DNA from: Bacteroidota bacterium | GTDB taxonomy: Bacteria > Bacteroidota > Bacteroidia > Chitinophagales > BACL12 | Direction: 5' to 3' | Length of the DNA stretch: 64,000 nucleotides | Assembly (NCBI GenBank): GCA_016706865.1 | Contig: JADJIS010000002.1 | Location: 1,426,001-1,490,000, forward strand | Notes under the pieces: model-generated | The model's input: the letters and a program-made list of their open reading frames with translations, nothing else | The model's database searches: none | Told to the model about the DNA's origin: nothing | Made by a program: the position numbers and the translations under genes | In this document: positions 17,416 through 25,894 of the stretch, piece after piece | Layout: every line of letters starts with the position of its first letter | Numbering within the stretch: the first letter of the stretch is position 1

Positions 17416-18591
17416 ATGCCTCTATACCAACAACTGGGAAAGATCCCATCCAAACGCCATATCGTTTTCCGTAATCCTGAAGGTAGACTGTATAATGAAG
17501 AACTTGTTGGCACCCAGGGATTCAGCAGTTTATCATCTCTTGTTTACCATATTTATCCCCCAACAAGAGTAATTAAAACCGAAAAACCATTTAGTGTGCA
17601 ACCCAAAATTGCCATTGAAAATAACATGCAGATGTTGGGTTTTAATGGTTTTGAAATTCCTTCGGAAGATGATTATATACAAAGTCGAAAAGTATTATTT
17701 GTAAATAATGATCTCCATATTGGTCTGGCATCACCCGCACAGACTTCCGATTATTTTTTTAAAAATGCTGATGCGGATGAACTGATATTTGTTCATCAAG
17801 GAGAAGGAATATTATCAACCATGTATGGCGAAGTTGTTTTTGAAGCACACGATTATTTAATTATTCCCAGAGGAACCGTATATAAATTGGAATTTGAAAC
17901 TACCGATAACAGATTATTATTTATCGAATCTTTTAGTCCAATAGTTACACCAAAAAGATATAGAAATGAGTTCGGACAGTTATTGGAACATTCACCTTTT
18001 TGTGAACGCGATATTAAACGTCCTGAAAATTTAATTACTATTGATCAGGAAGGAGAATTTGAGATCATGATAAAAAAGAAAGGTCAGATATTTCCTTATA
18101 CCTATGCAAATCATCCATTTGATGTAATTGGATGGGATGGATATCATTATCCTTACGCATTTAATATTCATAATTTCGAACCTCTCACCGGTCGCATTCA
18201 TATGCCTCCGCCAATACACCAGAATTTTGAAGGAAATAATTTTGTGGTGTGTTCTTTTGTTCCGCGTATGTATGATTATCATCCGCAGGCAATTCCTGCA
18301 CCTTATCACCACAGCAATATCGATTCCGATGAATTATTATATTATGTGGAAGGAAATTTCATGAGTAGAAATAATATTAAACCCGGACAATTTACTTTAC
18401 ATCCTGCAGGAATTCCGCATGGTCCGCATCCGGGTGCAATTGAAAGAAGTATTGGAAAAAAAGAAACACAGGAATTAGCAGTAATGATAGATCCTTTTAA
18501 GCCGGTTATGATAACGCAGGCAGCAGTTGAATTGGAGGTGGATGACTATTATTTGTCCTGGGCGGATAAGCAATTGACAATTGACAATTGA
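17416..18591 (+). CDS. hmgA: homogentisate 1,2-dioxygenase
   Basis: A 391-residue cupin-type ring-cleaving dioxygenase that opens homogentisate to maleylacetoacetate in tyrosine/phenylalanine breakdown. It starts MPLYQQLGKIPSKRH, the usual start of Bacteroidota enzymes; a TTG 27 bp upstream is in frame but not needed. Iron ligands fit His299, Glu306 (in HHSNIDSDE) and His335 (in HPAGIPHGPHPG). A second marker is the PPPIHQNFEGNNFVVCSF stretch. Followed after 41 bp by hpd, which makes its substrate. The last residues (QLTIDN) are encoded by a CAATTGA simple repeat also seen in spacers. Confidence 0.93.
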   Translation: MPLYQQLGKIPSKRHIVFRNPEGRLYNEELVGTQGFSSLSSLVYHIYPPTRVIKTEKPFSVQPKIAIENNMQMLGFNGFEIPSEDDYIQSRKVLFVNNDLHIGLASPAQTSDYFFKNADADELIFVHQGEGILSTMYGEVVFEAHDYLIIPRGTVYKLEFETTDNRLLFIESFSPIVTPKRYRNEFGQLLEHSPFCERDIKRPENLITIDQEGEFEIMIKKKGQIFPYTYANHPFDVIGWDGYHYPYAFNIHNFEPLTGRIHMPPPIHQNFEGNNFVVCSFVPRMYDYHPQAIPAPYHHSNIDSDELLYYVEGNFMSRNNIKPGQFTLHPAGIPHGPHPGAIERSIGKKETQELAVMIDPFKPVMITQAAVELEVDDYYLSWADKQLTIDN

Positions 18592-18632
18592 GAATGGTGC
18601 CTTGAATTATATTTTAAACTTAAATTTTTAAT

Positions 18633-19781
18633 ATGGAACATTTATTATTAGAGAAAAAAGATATTGAAAAAAAACAAATTGAAGCTGTATCTCAAGATTT
18701 TCTTCCTTTGATGGGTACTGATTTTATAGAATTATATGTAGGTAATGCAAAACAGTCGGCGCATTTTTATAAAACGGCATTTGGATTTCAATCGCTTGCC
18801 TATTCAGGCTTGGAAACCGGGAATAAGGAATGTGCAAGTTATGTTTTACGACAAGGTAAAATTACACTGGTGTTAACTACCCCTTATAATTCCAATTCAT
18901 TAATTGCAGATCATGTAAAAAAACATGGGGATGGAGTTAAAGCAATTGCATTTATGGTGGATGATGCACAATATTCTTTTGATCAAACCATTCAGCGAGG
19001 TGCGGAACCATTTATATTTCCTTTCTCAAAAAATGATGAAAATGGAACGGTGCAAATTTCCGGAATAAAAACCTATGGTGAAGTTGTGCACTTATTTGTT
19101 GATAGAAAAAATTATAAAGGAGTTTTTTTACCTGGTTTTGTGAAATGGGAAAGCGAGTATGATCCAACTCCGATAGGACTGGAATACGTGGATCATTGTG
19201 TTGGGAATGTTGGTTTGGGAAGAATGAATTACTGGGCAGGTTTTTATGAAAAAGTATTGGGATTCACGAATTTGATAACCTTTGATGACAAAGATATATC
19301 AACGGAATATACAGCGCTTATGAGCAAGGTAATGGTAAATGGAAATATGCGCATTAAATTTCCGATCAATGAACCAGCACAAGGAAAAAAGAAATCGCAG
19401 GTTGAGGAATATCTCGATTTTTATGAGGGAGAAGGTTGTCAGCATATTGCAGTTGCAACTAATGATATTGTTTTTACAGTAAGTGAATTGCGCAAACGCG
19501 GCGTGGAATTTTTATTTGTACCGGGAACCTATTATGATACTGTTAAAAATAGAGTAGGAGAGATAAAAGAAGACCTTGCGGTATTAAAAAGTCTGGGAAT
19601 AATGGTGGACAGAGATGAAGAAGGATATTTATTGCAGATATTCACAAAACCTGTAGAAGATAGACCTACCATGTTTTTCGAAATTATTGAACGCTGTGGC
19701 GCAAAATCATTTGGCAAAGGAAATTTCCAGGCTTTGTTTGAAAGTATAGAAGAAGAGCAAAGAAAGAGAGGAACACTATAA
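18633..19781 (+). CDS. hpd: 4-hydroxyphenylpyruvate dioxygenase
   Basis: A 382-residue enzyme that converts 4-hydroxyphenylpyruvate to homogentisate using Fe(II) and oxygen. The two vicinal-oxygen-chelate halves are visible. The metal triad fits His188 (in YVDHCVGNV), His271 (in GCQHIAVAT) and Glu350 (in FFEIIER). The C-terminal gating helix GKGNFQALFESIEEEQ is also present. The gene lies 41 bp downstream of hmgA and 27 bp upstream of an MBL-rhodanese gene in the same orientation, so an operon is likely. Fumarylacetoacetase and maleylacetoacetate isomerase are not in this window. Confidence 0.95.
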   Translation: MEHLLLEKKDIEKKQIEAVSQDFLPLMGTDFIELYVGNAKQSAHFYKTAFGFQSLAYSGLETGNKECASYVLRQGKITLVLTTPYNSNSLIADHVKKHGDGVKAIAFMVDDAQYSFDQTIQRGAEPFIFPFSKNDENGTVQISGIKTYGEVVHLFVDRKNYKGVFLPGFVKWESEYDPTPIGLEYVDHCVGNVGLGRMNYWAGFYEKVLGFTNLITFDDKDISTEYTALMSKVMVNGNMRIKFPINEPAQGKKKSQVEEYLDFYEGEGCQHIAVATNDIVFTVSELRKRGVEFLFVPGTYYDTVKNRVGEIKEDLAVLKSLGIMVDRDEEGYLLQIFTKPVEDRPTMFFEIIERCGAKSFGKGNFQALFESIEEEQRKRGTL

Positions 19782-19808
19782 TTATTAAATAAAATAAATC
19801 CAAATATT

Positions 19809-21200
19809 ATGTATATCCAACAAATTTATACCAACTGTCTTGCACAGGCAGCGTATTATATTGAGAGTGAGGGTGAGGCGTTGATCATAGATCCGCTTCG
19901 TGATCCGGAACCATATATTGAACTTGCAGAATCGCGAAATGCAAAAATCAGATTTGTGTTGGAAACGCATTTTCATGCTGATTTTGTTTCAGGACATTTG
20001 GAGCTTGCACGTAAAACCGGTGCTGTAATAGTGTATGGACCTGGTGCTCAGCCTGATTATCCTGCAGCAATTTTAAAAGATTATGATGTTATTGATCTTG
20101 GAAAAATTAAGGTAATGTTATTGCATACTCCAGGGCATACCGTGGAATCAAGTTGTTTCCTTTTATTTGATGAAAAAAATCAGGTGAACAGTGTATTTAC
20201 CGGTGATACTTTATTTATTGGTGATGTTGGTCGTCCTGATCTGTTAAGTGGAAATCTGGATGCTGAAGTACTTGCAGGAATGTTATTAGAATCGCTGAAT
20301 AAAAAAATAAAAGTATTGCCTGATAATACCATTGTATATCCGGGACATGGAGCCGGAAGTGCATGCGGAAAAAATCTTTCCACGGAAACATCTTCCACTA
20401 TGGCAATTCAAAAAGAAACTAATTATGCATTGAAAATTGAGGATAAAGAAACATTTATTAAAAAGGTAATTCAGGATCAGCCTGCTGTTCCGGCTTATTT
20501 TTTTAAGGATGCGAAAATTAATGTTGTTGGTTATGATACTTTCGAAAAAGTGTTGGAACGTTCATTAAAACCATACAGTTGTGAAGAGTTAATGATAGAA
20601 TCTGCAGATGGTGCCATTTTGTTAGATACAAGAAATAGCGAAGATTTTGCTAAAGCTTTTATTCCCGCATCAATTAATATTGGATTAAATGGTGAGTTTG
20701 CGTTATGGGCTGGAACTCTCCTTGAATTTAATAAACCGTTGATATTGATCACAGAAACCGGCAAGGAAGAAGAAACAATAACACGTCTTGCCCGTATTGG
20801 ATACGAGAATGTGTTGGGATATTTAAAAGGTGGAATTGACCAGTGGAAAGCTGAAAAAAACAAAACTGAAAATATTAAAAATATTACGGTTGATGAAATG
20901 GCAGAATTGATGGATACCGGTAAATATGCATTATTGGATGTGCGTCGACCATCTGAAGTTGTAAAAAACAAAGTATTGGAAGCCCACCATATTCCTTTAA
21001 ACGAATTACAAGGTCAAATTGATGTATCTATTGATCCGAAGAATAAATATATTATTTATTGCGCCGGAGGTTACAGAAGTATGATGGCTTGTTCTATCCT
21101 TAAAAGAGAAGGAATTAAAAATGTGATCAATGTGAAGGGAGGAATAAATGCCATTCTAAAAGAAAAGCCTGATCTTGTTCAACAAAGTGAATTGGTTTAA
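19809..21200 (+). CDS. MBL-fold persulfide dioxygenase-like protein fused to two rhodanese domains
   Basis: A 463-residue three-domain protein. The metallo-beta-lactamase part (1-235) has THFHAD with His54, His56 and Asp58, then His110 (TPGH), Asp133 (TGDTLF, GDVGRPD) and His180 (YPGH). This matches the ETHE1-type persulfide dioxygenase group. Rhodanese 1 (about 262-350) has ITETGKEEE where the catalytic Cys loop should be, so it is probably inactive. Rhodanese 2 (about 358-455) keeps Cys418 in YCAGGYRS. Likely role: oxidation or transfer of sulfane sulfur in the cytoplasm. It follows hpd by 27 bp. A link to tyrosine breakdown is only by position. Confidence 0.85.
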   Translation: MYIQQIYTNCLAQAAYYIESEGEALIIDPLRDPEPYIELAESRNAKIRFVLETHFHADFVSGHLELARKTGAVIVYGPGAQPDYPAAILKDYDVIDLGKIKVMLLHTPGHTVESSCFLLFDEKNQVNSVFTGDTLFIGDVGRPDLLSGNLDAEVLAGMLLESLNKKIKVLPDNTIVYPGHGAGSACGKNLSTETSSTMAIQKETNYALKIEDKETFIKKVIQDQPAVPAYFFKDAKINVVGYDTFEKVLERSLKPYSCEELMIESADGAILLDTRNSEDFAKAFIPASINIGLNGEFALWAGTLLEFNKPLILITETGKEEETITRLARIGYENVLGYLKGGIDQWKAEKNKTENIKNITVDEMAELMDTGKYALLDVRRPSEVVKNKVLEAHHIPLNELQGQIDVSIDPKNKYIIYCAGGYRSMMACSILKREGIKNVINVKGGINAILKEKPDLVQQSELV

Positions 21201-21221
21201 GTTAAAGGATATCTTAATTTT

Positions 21222-21252
21222 ACCTCCTTGTCCAAAAACAAGGAGGTTTTTT
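21222..21252 (+). terminator. terminator-like hairpin containing the next gene's AGGAGG
   Basis: Stem ACCTCCTTG (21222-21230)/CAAGGAGGT (21239-21247) with a TCCAAAAA loop, followed by six T (21247-21252) and immediately by ATG 21253. It fits a terminator for the hmgA operon, yet the right arm is also a perfect Shine-Dalgarno sequence (AGGAGG, 21241-21246). Confidence 0.75.
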
Positions 21253-22173
21253 ATGAAATTGCGTTATCCAGTTTTACTTGTAGTATTTATACTTTCGAAT
21301 ATTTATGCTTTCAGTCAAAAGGTTTCTTTTGAAGGTCTTAAAGACATAAATGGCACTCAGCTCTATTTTAAAGTAATAGGTGAGGGAGAACCACTTCTGA
21401 TCGTTCATGGTGGCCCGGGACTCAACCACAACTATTTCTTTCCGCATTTAGAATCCCTTGCAAAAAAATATCAATTAATATTTTACGATCAGCGTTCTGC
21501 AGGACAATCAGCTTTAAATGTTAAAGCATATATGACGCTGAAAACATTTTCAGAGGATATAGAAGCGATAAGGATTGCGTTTGGAATTGAAAAAATAAAT
21601 ATTCTTTGTCATTCCTGGGGTGCATTACCTGTAACTCAATACGCAATAGATCATCCCGATAAATTAAAATCCATTATTTATTGCAGTCCCATTCCATTGA
21701 GCAGTAAATTGGCAATGCAATCCAATCAGGTTGGAATAGAAAAAACCACAAGTGCCGATAGTTTAAAACGCGCTCAATTAATTGCTTCACCCGGATTCCA
21801 AAAGGGGGATATGGCAATAGTAAATGCATTGATGATGTTATCGTTCAAACAAGTTTTTTGTGATACAACAAAAATGCAAAAATTTGATCCACATTTACCG
21901 GATAATTATTTGGTGGCATCACTTTCCCTTGCCGGTCTAATGCCCGATATGAAAGGCTATAATTATTATCCAAAATTATCCGCTTTAAAAGATGTGCCGG
22001 TATTAATAATTCATGGCAGTTGCGATATTGTAGTTCCTGAAGCTGATCAAAAAATTAAAGATGCACTTCCCAATTCTACCTTCATCATATTCGAAAAATC
22101 CGGGCACTTCCCATTTATTGAAGAAAATAAACGTTTCAATAAAACTGTGAAGAAATTCCTTAAGGGGAAATAG
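21253..22173 (+). CDS. alpha/beta hydrolase, proline iminopeptidase-like
   Basis: A 306-residue exported protein with a signal peptide (MKLRYPVLLVVFILSNIYAFS). The alpha/beta-hydrolase core shows the oxyanion motif HGGPGLNHNYF, the YDQRSAGQS segment typical of the proline iminopeptidase group, nucleophile Ser121 (CHSWGA), Asp258 (GSCDIVV) and His285 (SGHFPF). It could be a peptidase or an esterase; the substrate is unknown. The ATG at 21253 follows AGGAGG by 6 nt, so it is preferred over an in-frame TTG at 21175 inside the upstream gene. That ribosome-binding site is locked in a hairpin. Confidence 0.82.
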   Translation: MKLRYPVLLVVFILSNIYAFSQKVSFEGLKDINGTQLYFKVIGEGEPLLIVHGGPGLNHNYFFPHLESLAKKYQLIFYDQRSAGQSALNVKAYMTLKTFSEDIEAIRIAFGIEKINILCHSWGALPVTQYAIDHPDKLKSIIYCSPIPLSSKLAMQSNQVGIEKTTSADSLKRAQLIASPGFQKGDMAIVNALMMLSFKQVFCDTTKMQKFDPHLPDNYLVASLSLAGLMPDMKGYNYYPKLSALKDVPVLIIHGSCDIVVPEADQKIKDALPNSTFIIFEKSGHFPFIEENKRFNKTVKKFLKGK

Positions 22174-22565
22174 GAAGAAGGAAGTAGGAAGTAGGAAATA
22201 GGAAGTAGGAAATAGGATGTAGGAAATAGGACTGACATAGGACATTGGAAATTGAAAATAGGACTGGATTAATTTTGTTTGGAAAATTAATATAAGTTTT
22301 AAAATTTGTAACTTAGATTATTATCAGTGGCGAAGATAAATTAAACAACTTTCGTGGGTCAAACTCATTACTCATTACTCATTACTCATTTAATGATTAA
22401 TAAAGTTTTGAATTACACTAATTTCAAACCCGGAGCAAAGGTTACCAATGATACAAACTGCCCACTGCTACTGCCCACTGCTACTGCCCACTGCTACTGC
22501 CCACTGCCCACTGCCCACTCTTCTATTCTCATGAATTTATTAATTTTACAAATTAATCCTCCGCA
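22174..22565. repeat. simple-sequence intergenic region
   Basis: Three degenerate microsatellites occupy most of the spacer: GGAAGTA/GGAAATA units (about 22173-22238), ACTCATT units (about 22362-22391) and CTGCCCACTGCTA units (about 22458-22520). Similar tracts recur at about 8268-8290 (CTGCCCA) and 10979-10999 (complement of ACTCATT). Apparent reading frames here follow the repeats and are not genes. Confidence 0.75.
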
Positions 22566-23414
22566 ATGGAATCCGTCATCAACTACTTCGCCACCATCCC
22601 CGATCTTCATCGGACCATAATTTTATGGGGAGGATTGTTGTTTTTTTATGGATTGGAATATTTAATTCCTTTATTACATTTAGAATATAAAAAAATTAAA
22701 CATGCGGGGGTCAATATATTTTTTACCATCACTACTATAATTGTAAATTTTGCACTAGCATTCTTAATCGTGAAAACGTCTGATTGGGTAACCTTACATA
22801 AATTTGGTATATTATATATGCTTAACCTGCCATTAATATTTACAATTATTACAGGTTTGTTATTGATGGATCTTATCTCCGCTTATTTCATTCATTTTAT
22901 TCAGCATAAAATTAAATGGATGTGGAAATTTCATCTCATTCATCATGCAGATCAACAAATTGATACAACCACAGCAAACCGGCATCACCCCGGGGAAAGT
23001 GTTTTCCGATTTGGCTTTACGTTGTTGGCAGTATTTATAATCGGAGCACCGATATGGATGGTATTTATGTATCAATCGATTTCTGTTATATTGTCGCAAT
23101 TTAATCACGCAAATATTTCGCTCCCAAAATGGTTTGATAAAACAATGAGTTTTATAATTGTGTCACCAAATATGCACAAGGTACATCATCATTATGTTCA
23201 GCCTTATACGGATTCTAATTATGGAAATATATTTTCTATTTGGGATCGAATTTTTGGAACATTTAAAATACTGGATCCCGATAAACTAATATATGGAATT
23301 GATACGCATATGCAGCCGGAGGAAAATTCGAGAATTGGCAACCTTCTAAAAATGCCTTTTCAAAAATATCGATCGCCGAAAGGGAGTAAGTTTTCGGATA
23401 ACGAAGCGACTTGA
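22566..23414 (+). CDS. sterol desaturase / fatty acid hydroxylase family membrane enzyme
   Basis: A 282-residue integral membrane protein with about five hydrophobic segments. It carries the histidine clusters of the di-iron hydroxylase superfamily: HFIQHK near residue 115, HLIHHAD near 126, NRHHPGE near 141 and HKVHHHY near 204. The enzyme should hydroxylate or desaturate a lipid at the membrane face using oxygen. Bacteroidota members act on carotenoids, ornithine lipids or other lipids, so the substrate is open. No partner genes nearby. The C-terminus is hydrophilic (SPKGSKFSDNEAT). Confidence 0.88.
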   Translation: MESVINYFATIPDLHRTIILWGGLLFFYGLEYLIPLLHLEYKKIKHAGVNIFFTITTIIVNFALAFLIVKTSDWVTLHKFGILYMLNLPLIFTIITGLLLMDLISAYFIHFIQHKIKWMWKFHLIHHADQQIDTTTANRHHPGESVFRFGFTLLAVFIIGAPIWMVFMYQSISVILSQFNHANISLPKWFDKTMSFIIVSPNMHKVHHHYVQPYTDSNYGNIFSIWDRIFGTFKILDPDKLIYGIDTHMQPEENSRIGNLLKMPFQKYRSPKGSKFSDNEAT

Positions 23415-23501
23415 GGCTCTCACTTTTTCAGAACTAACAGCTCCGAATCCACAGAGTTCCCTTCGGGTAACACTGTGGGGACACTCATGGGATGGAACAC
23501 T

Positions 23502-23553
23502 CAGAACCGAAACATGTAGTGATCGACGCAGGAGATCTACTACATGTCAGAAC
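23502..23553. repeat. 52-bp dispersed palindromic element, copy 2
   Basis: Identical to 14007-14058 except one base (GACGCAGG versus GACGAAGG). It is followed by a CAGAACC/CAGAACT tandem tract up to about 23600, next to the 3' end of the PorE-like gene. Confidence 0.8.
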
Positions 23554-23595
23554 CCAGAACTCAGAACCCAGAACGCAGAACCCAGAACCCAGAAC

Positions 23596-25776
23596 TCAGA
23601 ACTCTACTTTTTTATCATCCGGATCCCTAACCCCATCAGGAGCCTTATCAATTTCTATCGTATCCGCATCCTCCGATTGAATATTAATTGTTGCACTTGT
23701 AACATTAAATGTTGTGCGACGATTTAACTGATGCAGAAATTCAAAATCCTCCTTGTTACTTTTAAAAGTATTGATAAAGGCATCATTTAAAACAGTGCCC
23801 TTTGGTGCTGTTTTGGCGCTTGGCAAAACTTCTTCTGAAGTTAATGTGCTTGGAGTACTTTCACCAAAACCTTTTGACGATAATCGGGATTTATCAATTC
23901 CTTTTTCTATCAGGTATTCTACAACACTGTTCGCTCTTCCTCTACTTAATTTCTCATTGTATTTATCATTACCACGGGTATCGGTGTGTGAATTTATTTG
24001 AATATTAATACCGGGATTCTCGCTCAACAGTTTTACTAATTTATCCAGTTCGGGAAAAGATTCTGCTCTGAGTGATGAATCATTATAATCGTAATAAATA
24101 TTTTTTAGTTTTATTTCTCCGCCCTTTTCTGCTGTTGCAACCGGAATTTTATCCAATACTACTTCAGCATATAATTGAACAGTATCTCCCGCTTTTCCAC
24201 GTAAATTTTTTGTGGAGATAAAAGTGGTATTATTAAAAAAACCATCTTTCATTCCCGTAATTTTATATTCCTTCATGGAGTCCACCTGCACTGAAAATTT
24301 ACCATCCTCAGCAATGTTAAATTTTCCCAATAAGGTAAGCAAATCGGGATATGCAAGTGTGGCAATCGATTTATTTAATACGATGGTATCCAAAACTCTG
24401 CTGTTCACATCCATGGAATCTTCATACACTTTTTGTTTAACCATTCCATTTAAAACATATACCGCAGGGCGCAACTTTTTCTTTGTTTTTACAAATTGAT
24501 AAATATCGTCATCACCTTCTCCACCTGTTCTGTTCGAGGAGAAATAACCCGCCATTAATGTATCGCTGTTCTTAAACTTATTTTTATTCAACATGATCAA
24601 TCCAAAATCATCAGCACCGCTATTAATGGGATATTCTAGATTTTTAATATTGCTGAATTTTCCATTTTTCCATGATGCAGAAAAAAGATCCAATCCGCCA
24701 ATTCCCGGCTGTTTATCACTCGAAAAATAAAAGTTTCCCTCTGTATCAAAATAAGGAAAAACTTCGTTGCCATCTGTATTAACTACTTGTCCTGCATTAA
24801 CTGCCGCATCCCAACCTGCGTCGTTGCGTTTACTTGTATAAATATCACTTCCACCAAAACCATCTAAATTAGTAGCAGCAAAAAATAAAGTTTCACCATC
24901 CGGCGATAAACAAGGTGTGCCGATATTCATTGTATCCTCAAAAAATGGAAGTGCTATAGGTTCGCTCCATCCGCCATTAGGTAATGCTGTGCTTAAATAA
25001 ATTCCGCAATAATCATCTATTTTTTTATCCCCACTTCCGCACCTTGTAAAATAAACTTCCGTAAAATCTTTATTAAAGGCAGGAGTTCCATCATTGTATT
25101 CCGAATTAAACGGTCCTTCAAATTTTTCGGGGGCAGTAAATGTATTTATATCCTTAATTTGTGAAATAAATAGGTCATAAAATTTATCATTCGTCCATGT
25201 ATCCGTTTTTTCACCACTCGATGCAGTTCTTGATGATGTTATCAGCACTTGATCCTGTTTATATAATACAGGATTAAAATCCGCATCAGCTGAATTTAAT
25301 GCTGTGAGATTGGTTACATAAGTATCACGTTCATACTCGTCATTTTGATTCGACATCCATGTTAAAGCTTGTTTACTGGCATTTAACTCAATTGTTATCT
25401 CCGGACGGCGATAGGGTTCTTCATTTAAATATTTTTCAAATTCTTTAATTGCATCAATGTATTTTTCCTGCGCTTTCAACATATATGCATATCGCAAAAT
25501 TGCATCACTTCCATAATTCAGATCGGAAGCTTTATAATACCATTCTGCTGCACTTTTATAATTATTATTATATTCATAACTTTCCCCTATCTGAAAAGCT
25601 ATTCTTCCTTTTTCATCCGGTAATTCGGCTTTAGCAAAATCTTTTTGTAATAATTCTGTTGCAAGTGCATATTTTTTAAGATTATATGCCGTTTGTCCGT
25701 CCTGTATATTTTCGGCAGTTTCGCAGGAAGCCAAAATAAAACAAACAATTCCCAAGATCAGTAATCTATCCTTCAT
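23596..25776 (-). CDS. PorE-like lipoprotein: TPR, PD40 propeller, regulatory domain, OmpA peptidoglycan-binding domain
   Basis: About 726 residues. A lipoprotein signal (MKDRLLILGIVCFILASC) is followed by TPR-like helices (about 25-130), a WD40/PD40-type beta-propeller (about 160-430; SPDGETLFFAA, YFSSDKQPGIGGLDLF), a CarboxypepD-like domain (about 440-560) and an OmpA C-terminal domain (about 570-700; QINSHTDTRGNDKYNEKLSRGRANSVVEYL). This order matches PorE, the T9SS protein that ties the machinery to peptidoglycan, so a T9SS or cell-envelope role is likely. About 70 residues after the OmpA core are extra. ATG 25782 is an alternative start. Divergent from a T9SS-secreted sugar dehydrogenase. 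Confidence 0.82.
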   Translation of the reverse strand: MKDRLLILGIVCFILASCETAENIQDGQTAYNLKKYALATELLQKDFAKAELPDEKGRIAFQIGESYEYNNNYKSAAEWYYKASDLNYGSDAILRYAYMLKAQEKYIDAIKEFEKYLNEEPYRRPEITIELNASKQALTWMSNQNDEYERDTYVTNLTALNSADADFNPVLYKQDQVLITSSRTASSGEKTDTWTNDKFYDLFISQIKDINTFTAPEKFEGPFNSEYNDGTPAFNKDFTEVYFTRCGSGDKKIDDYCGIYLSTALPNGGWSEPIALPFFEDTMNIGTPCLSPDGETLFFAATNLDGFGGSDIYTSKRNDAGWDAAVNAGQVVNTDGNEVFPYFDTEGNFYFSSDKQPGIGGLDLFSASWKNGKFSNIKNLEYPINSGADDFGLIMLNKNKFKNSDTLMAGYFSSNRTGGEGDDDIYQFVKTKKKLRPAVYVLNGMVKQKVYEDSMDVNSRVLDTIVLNKSIATLAYPDLLTLLGKFNIAEDGKFSVQVDSMKEYKITGMKDGFFNNTTFISTKNLRGKAGDTVQLYAEVVLDKIPVATAEKGGEIKLKNIYYDYNDSSLRAESFPELDKLVKLLSENPGINIQINSHTDTRGNDKYNEKLSRGRANSVVEYLIEKGIDKSRLSSKGFGESTPSTLTSEEVLPSAKTAPKGTVLNDAFINTFKSNKEDFEFLHQLNRRTTFNVTSATINIQSEDADTIEIDKAPDGVRDPDDKKVEF

Positions 25777-25830
25777 AAACATCAAGTAAAGTTATAAAAC
25801 GAATTTTGAGTTTGCTTGGTATCTGTGTTT

Positions 25831-25846
25831 AAGTTTTGTAAAACTT
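25831..25846. promoter_or_regulatory. short palindrome in divergent promoter region
   Basis: AAGTTTT (25831-25837), GT, AAAACTT (25840-25846), a perfect 7-bp inverted repeat. It sits between the divergent PorE-like and sugar dehydrogenase genes, 49 bp before the latter's ATG. Could be an operator. Confidence 0.3.
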
Positions 25847-25894
25847 TGATTTTTGCTAAATTTCAGCTCTATTTACAACATAAATCCACAAAAT

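Noticed and set aside
22003..22245. Minus-strand frame rich in Phe/Leu/Pro/Ser
   Set aside because: It is a translation of the GGAAGTA microsatellite plus the antisense of the hydrolase gene.
22354..22620. Plus-strand frame with a TAHCYCPLPTAH-like repeat
   Set aside because: The repeat comes from the CTGCCCA tract; the frame overlaps the start of the hydroxylase gene and has no credible protein features.
23492..23680. Plus-strand frame with an NPEPRTQN repeat
   Set aside because: Made from the CAGAACC tract and the 52-bp dispersed element, antisense to the PorE-like gene end.
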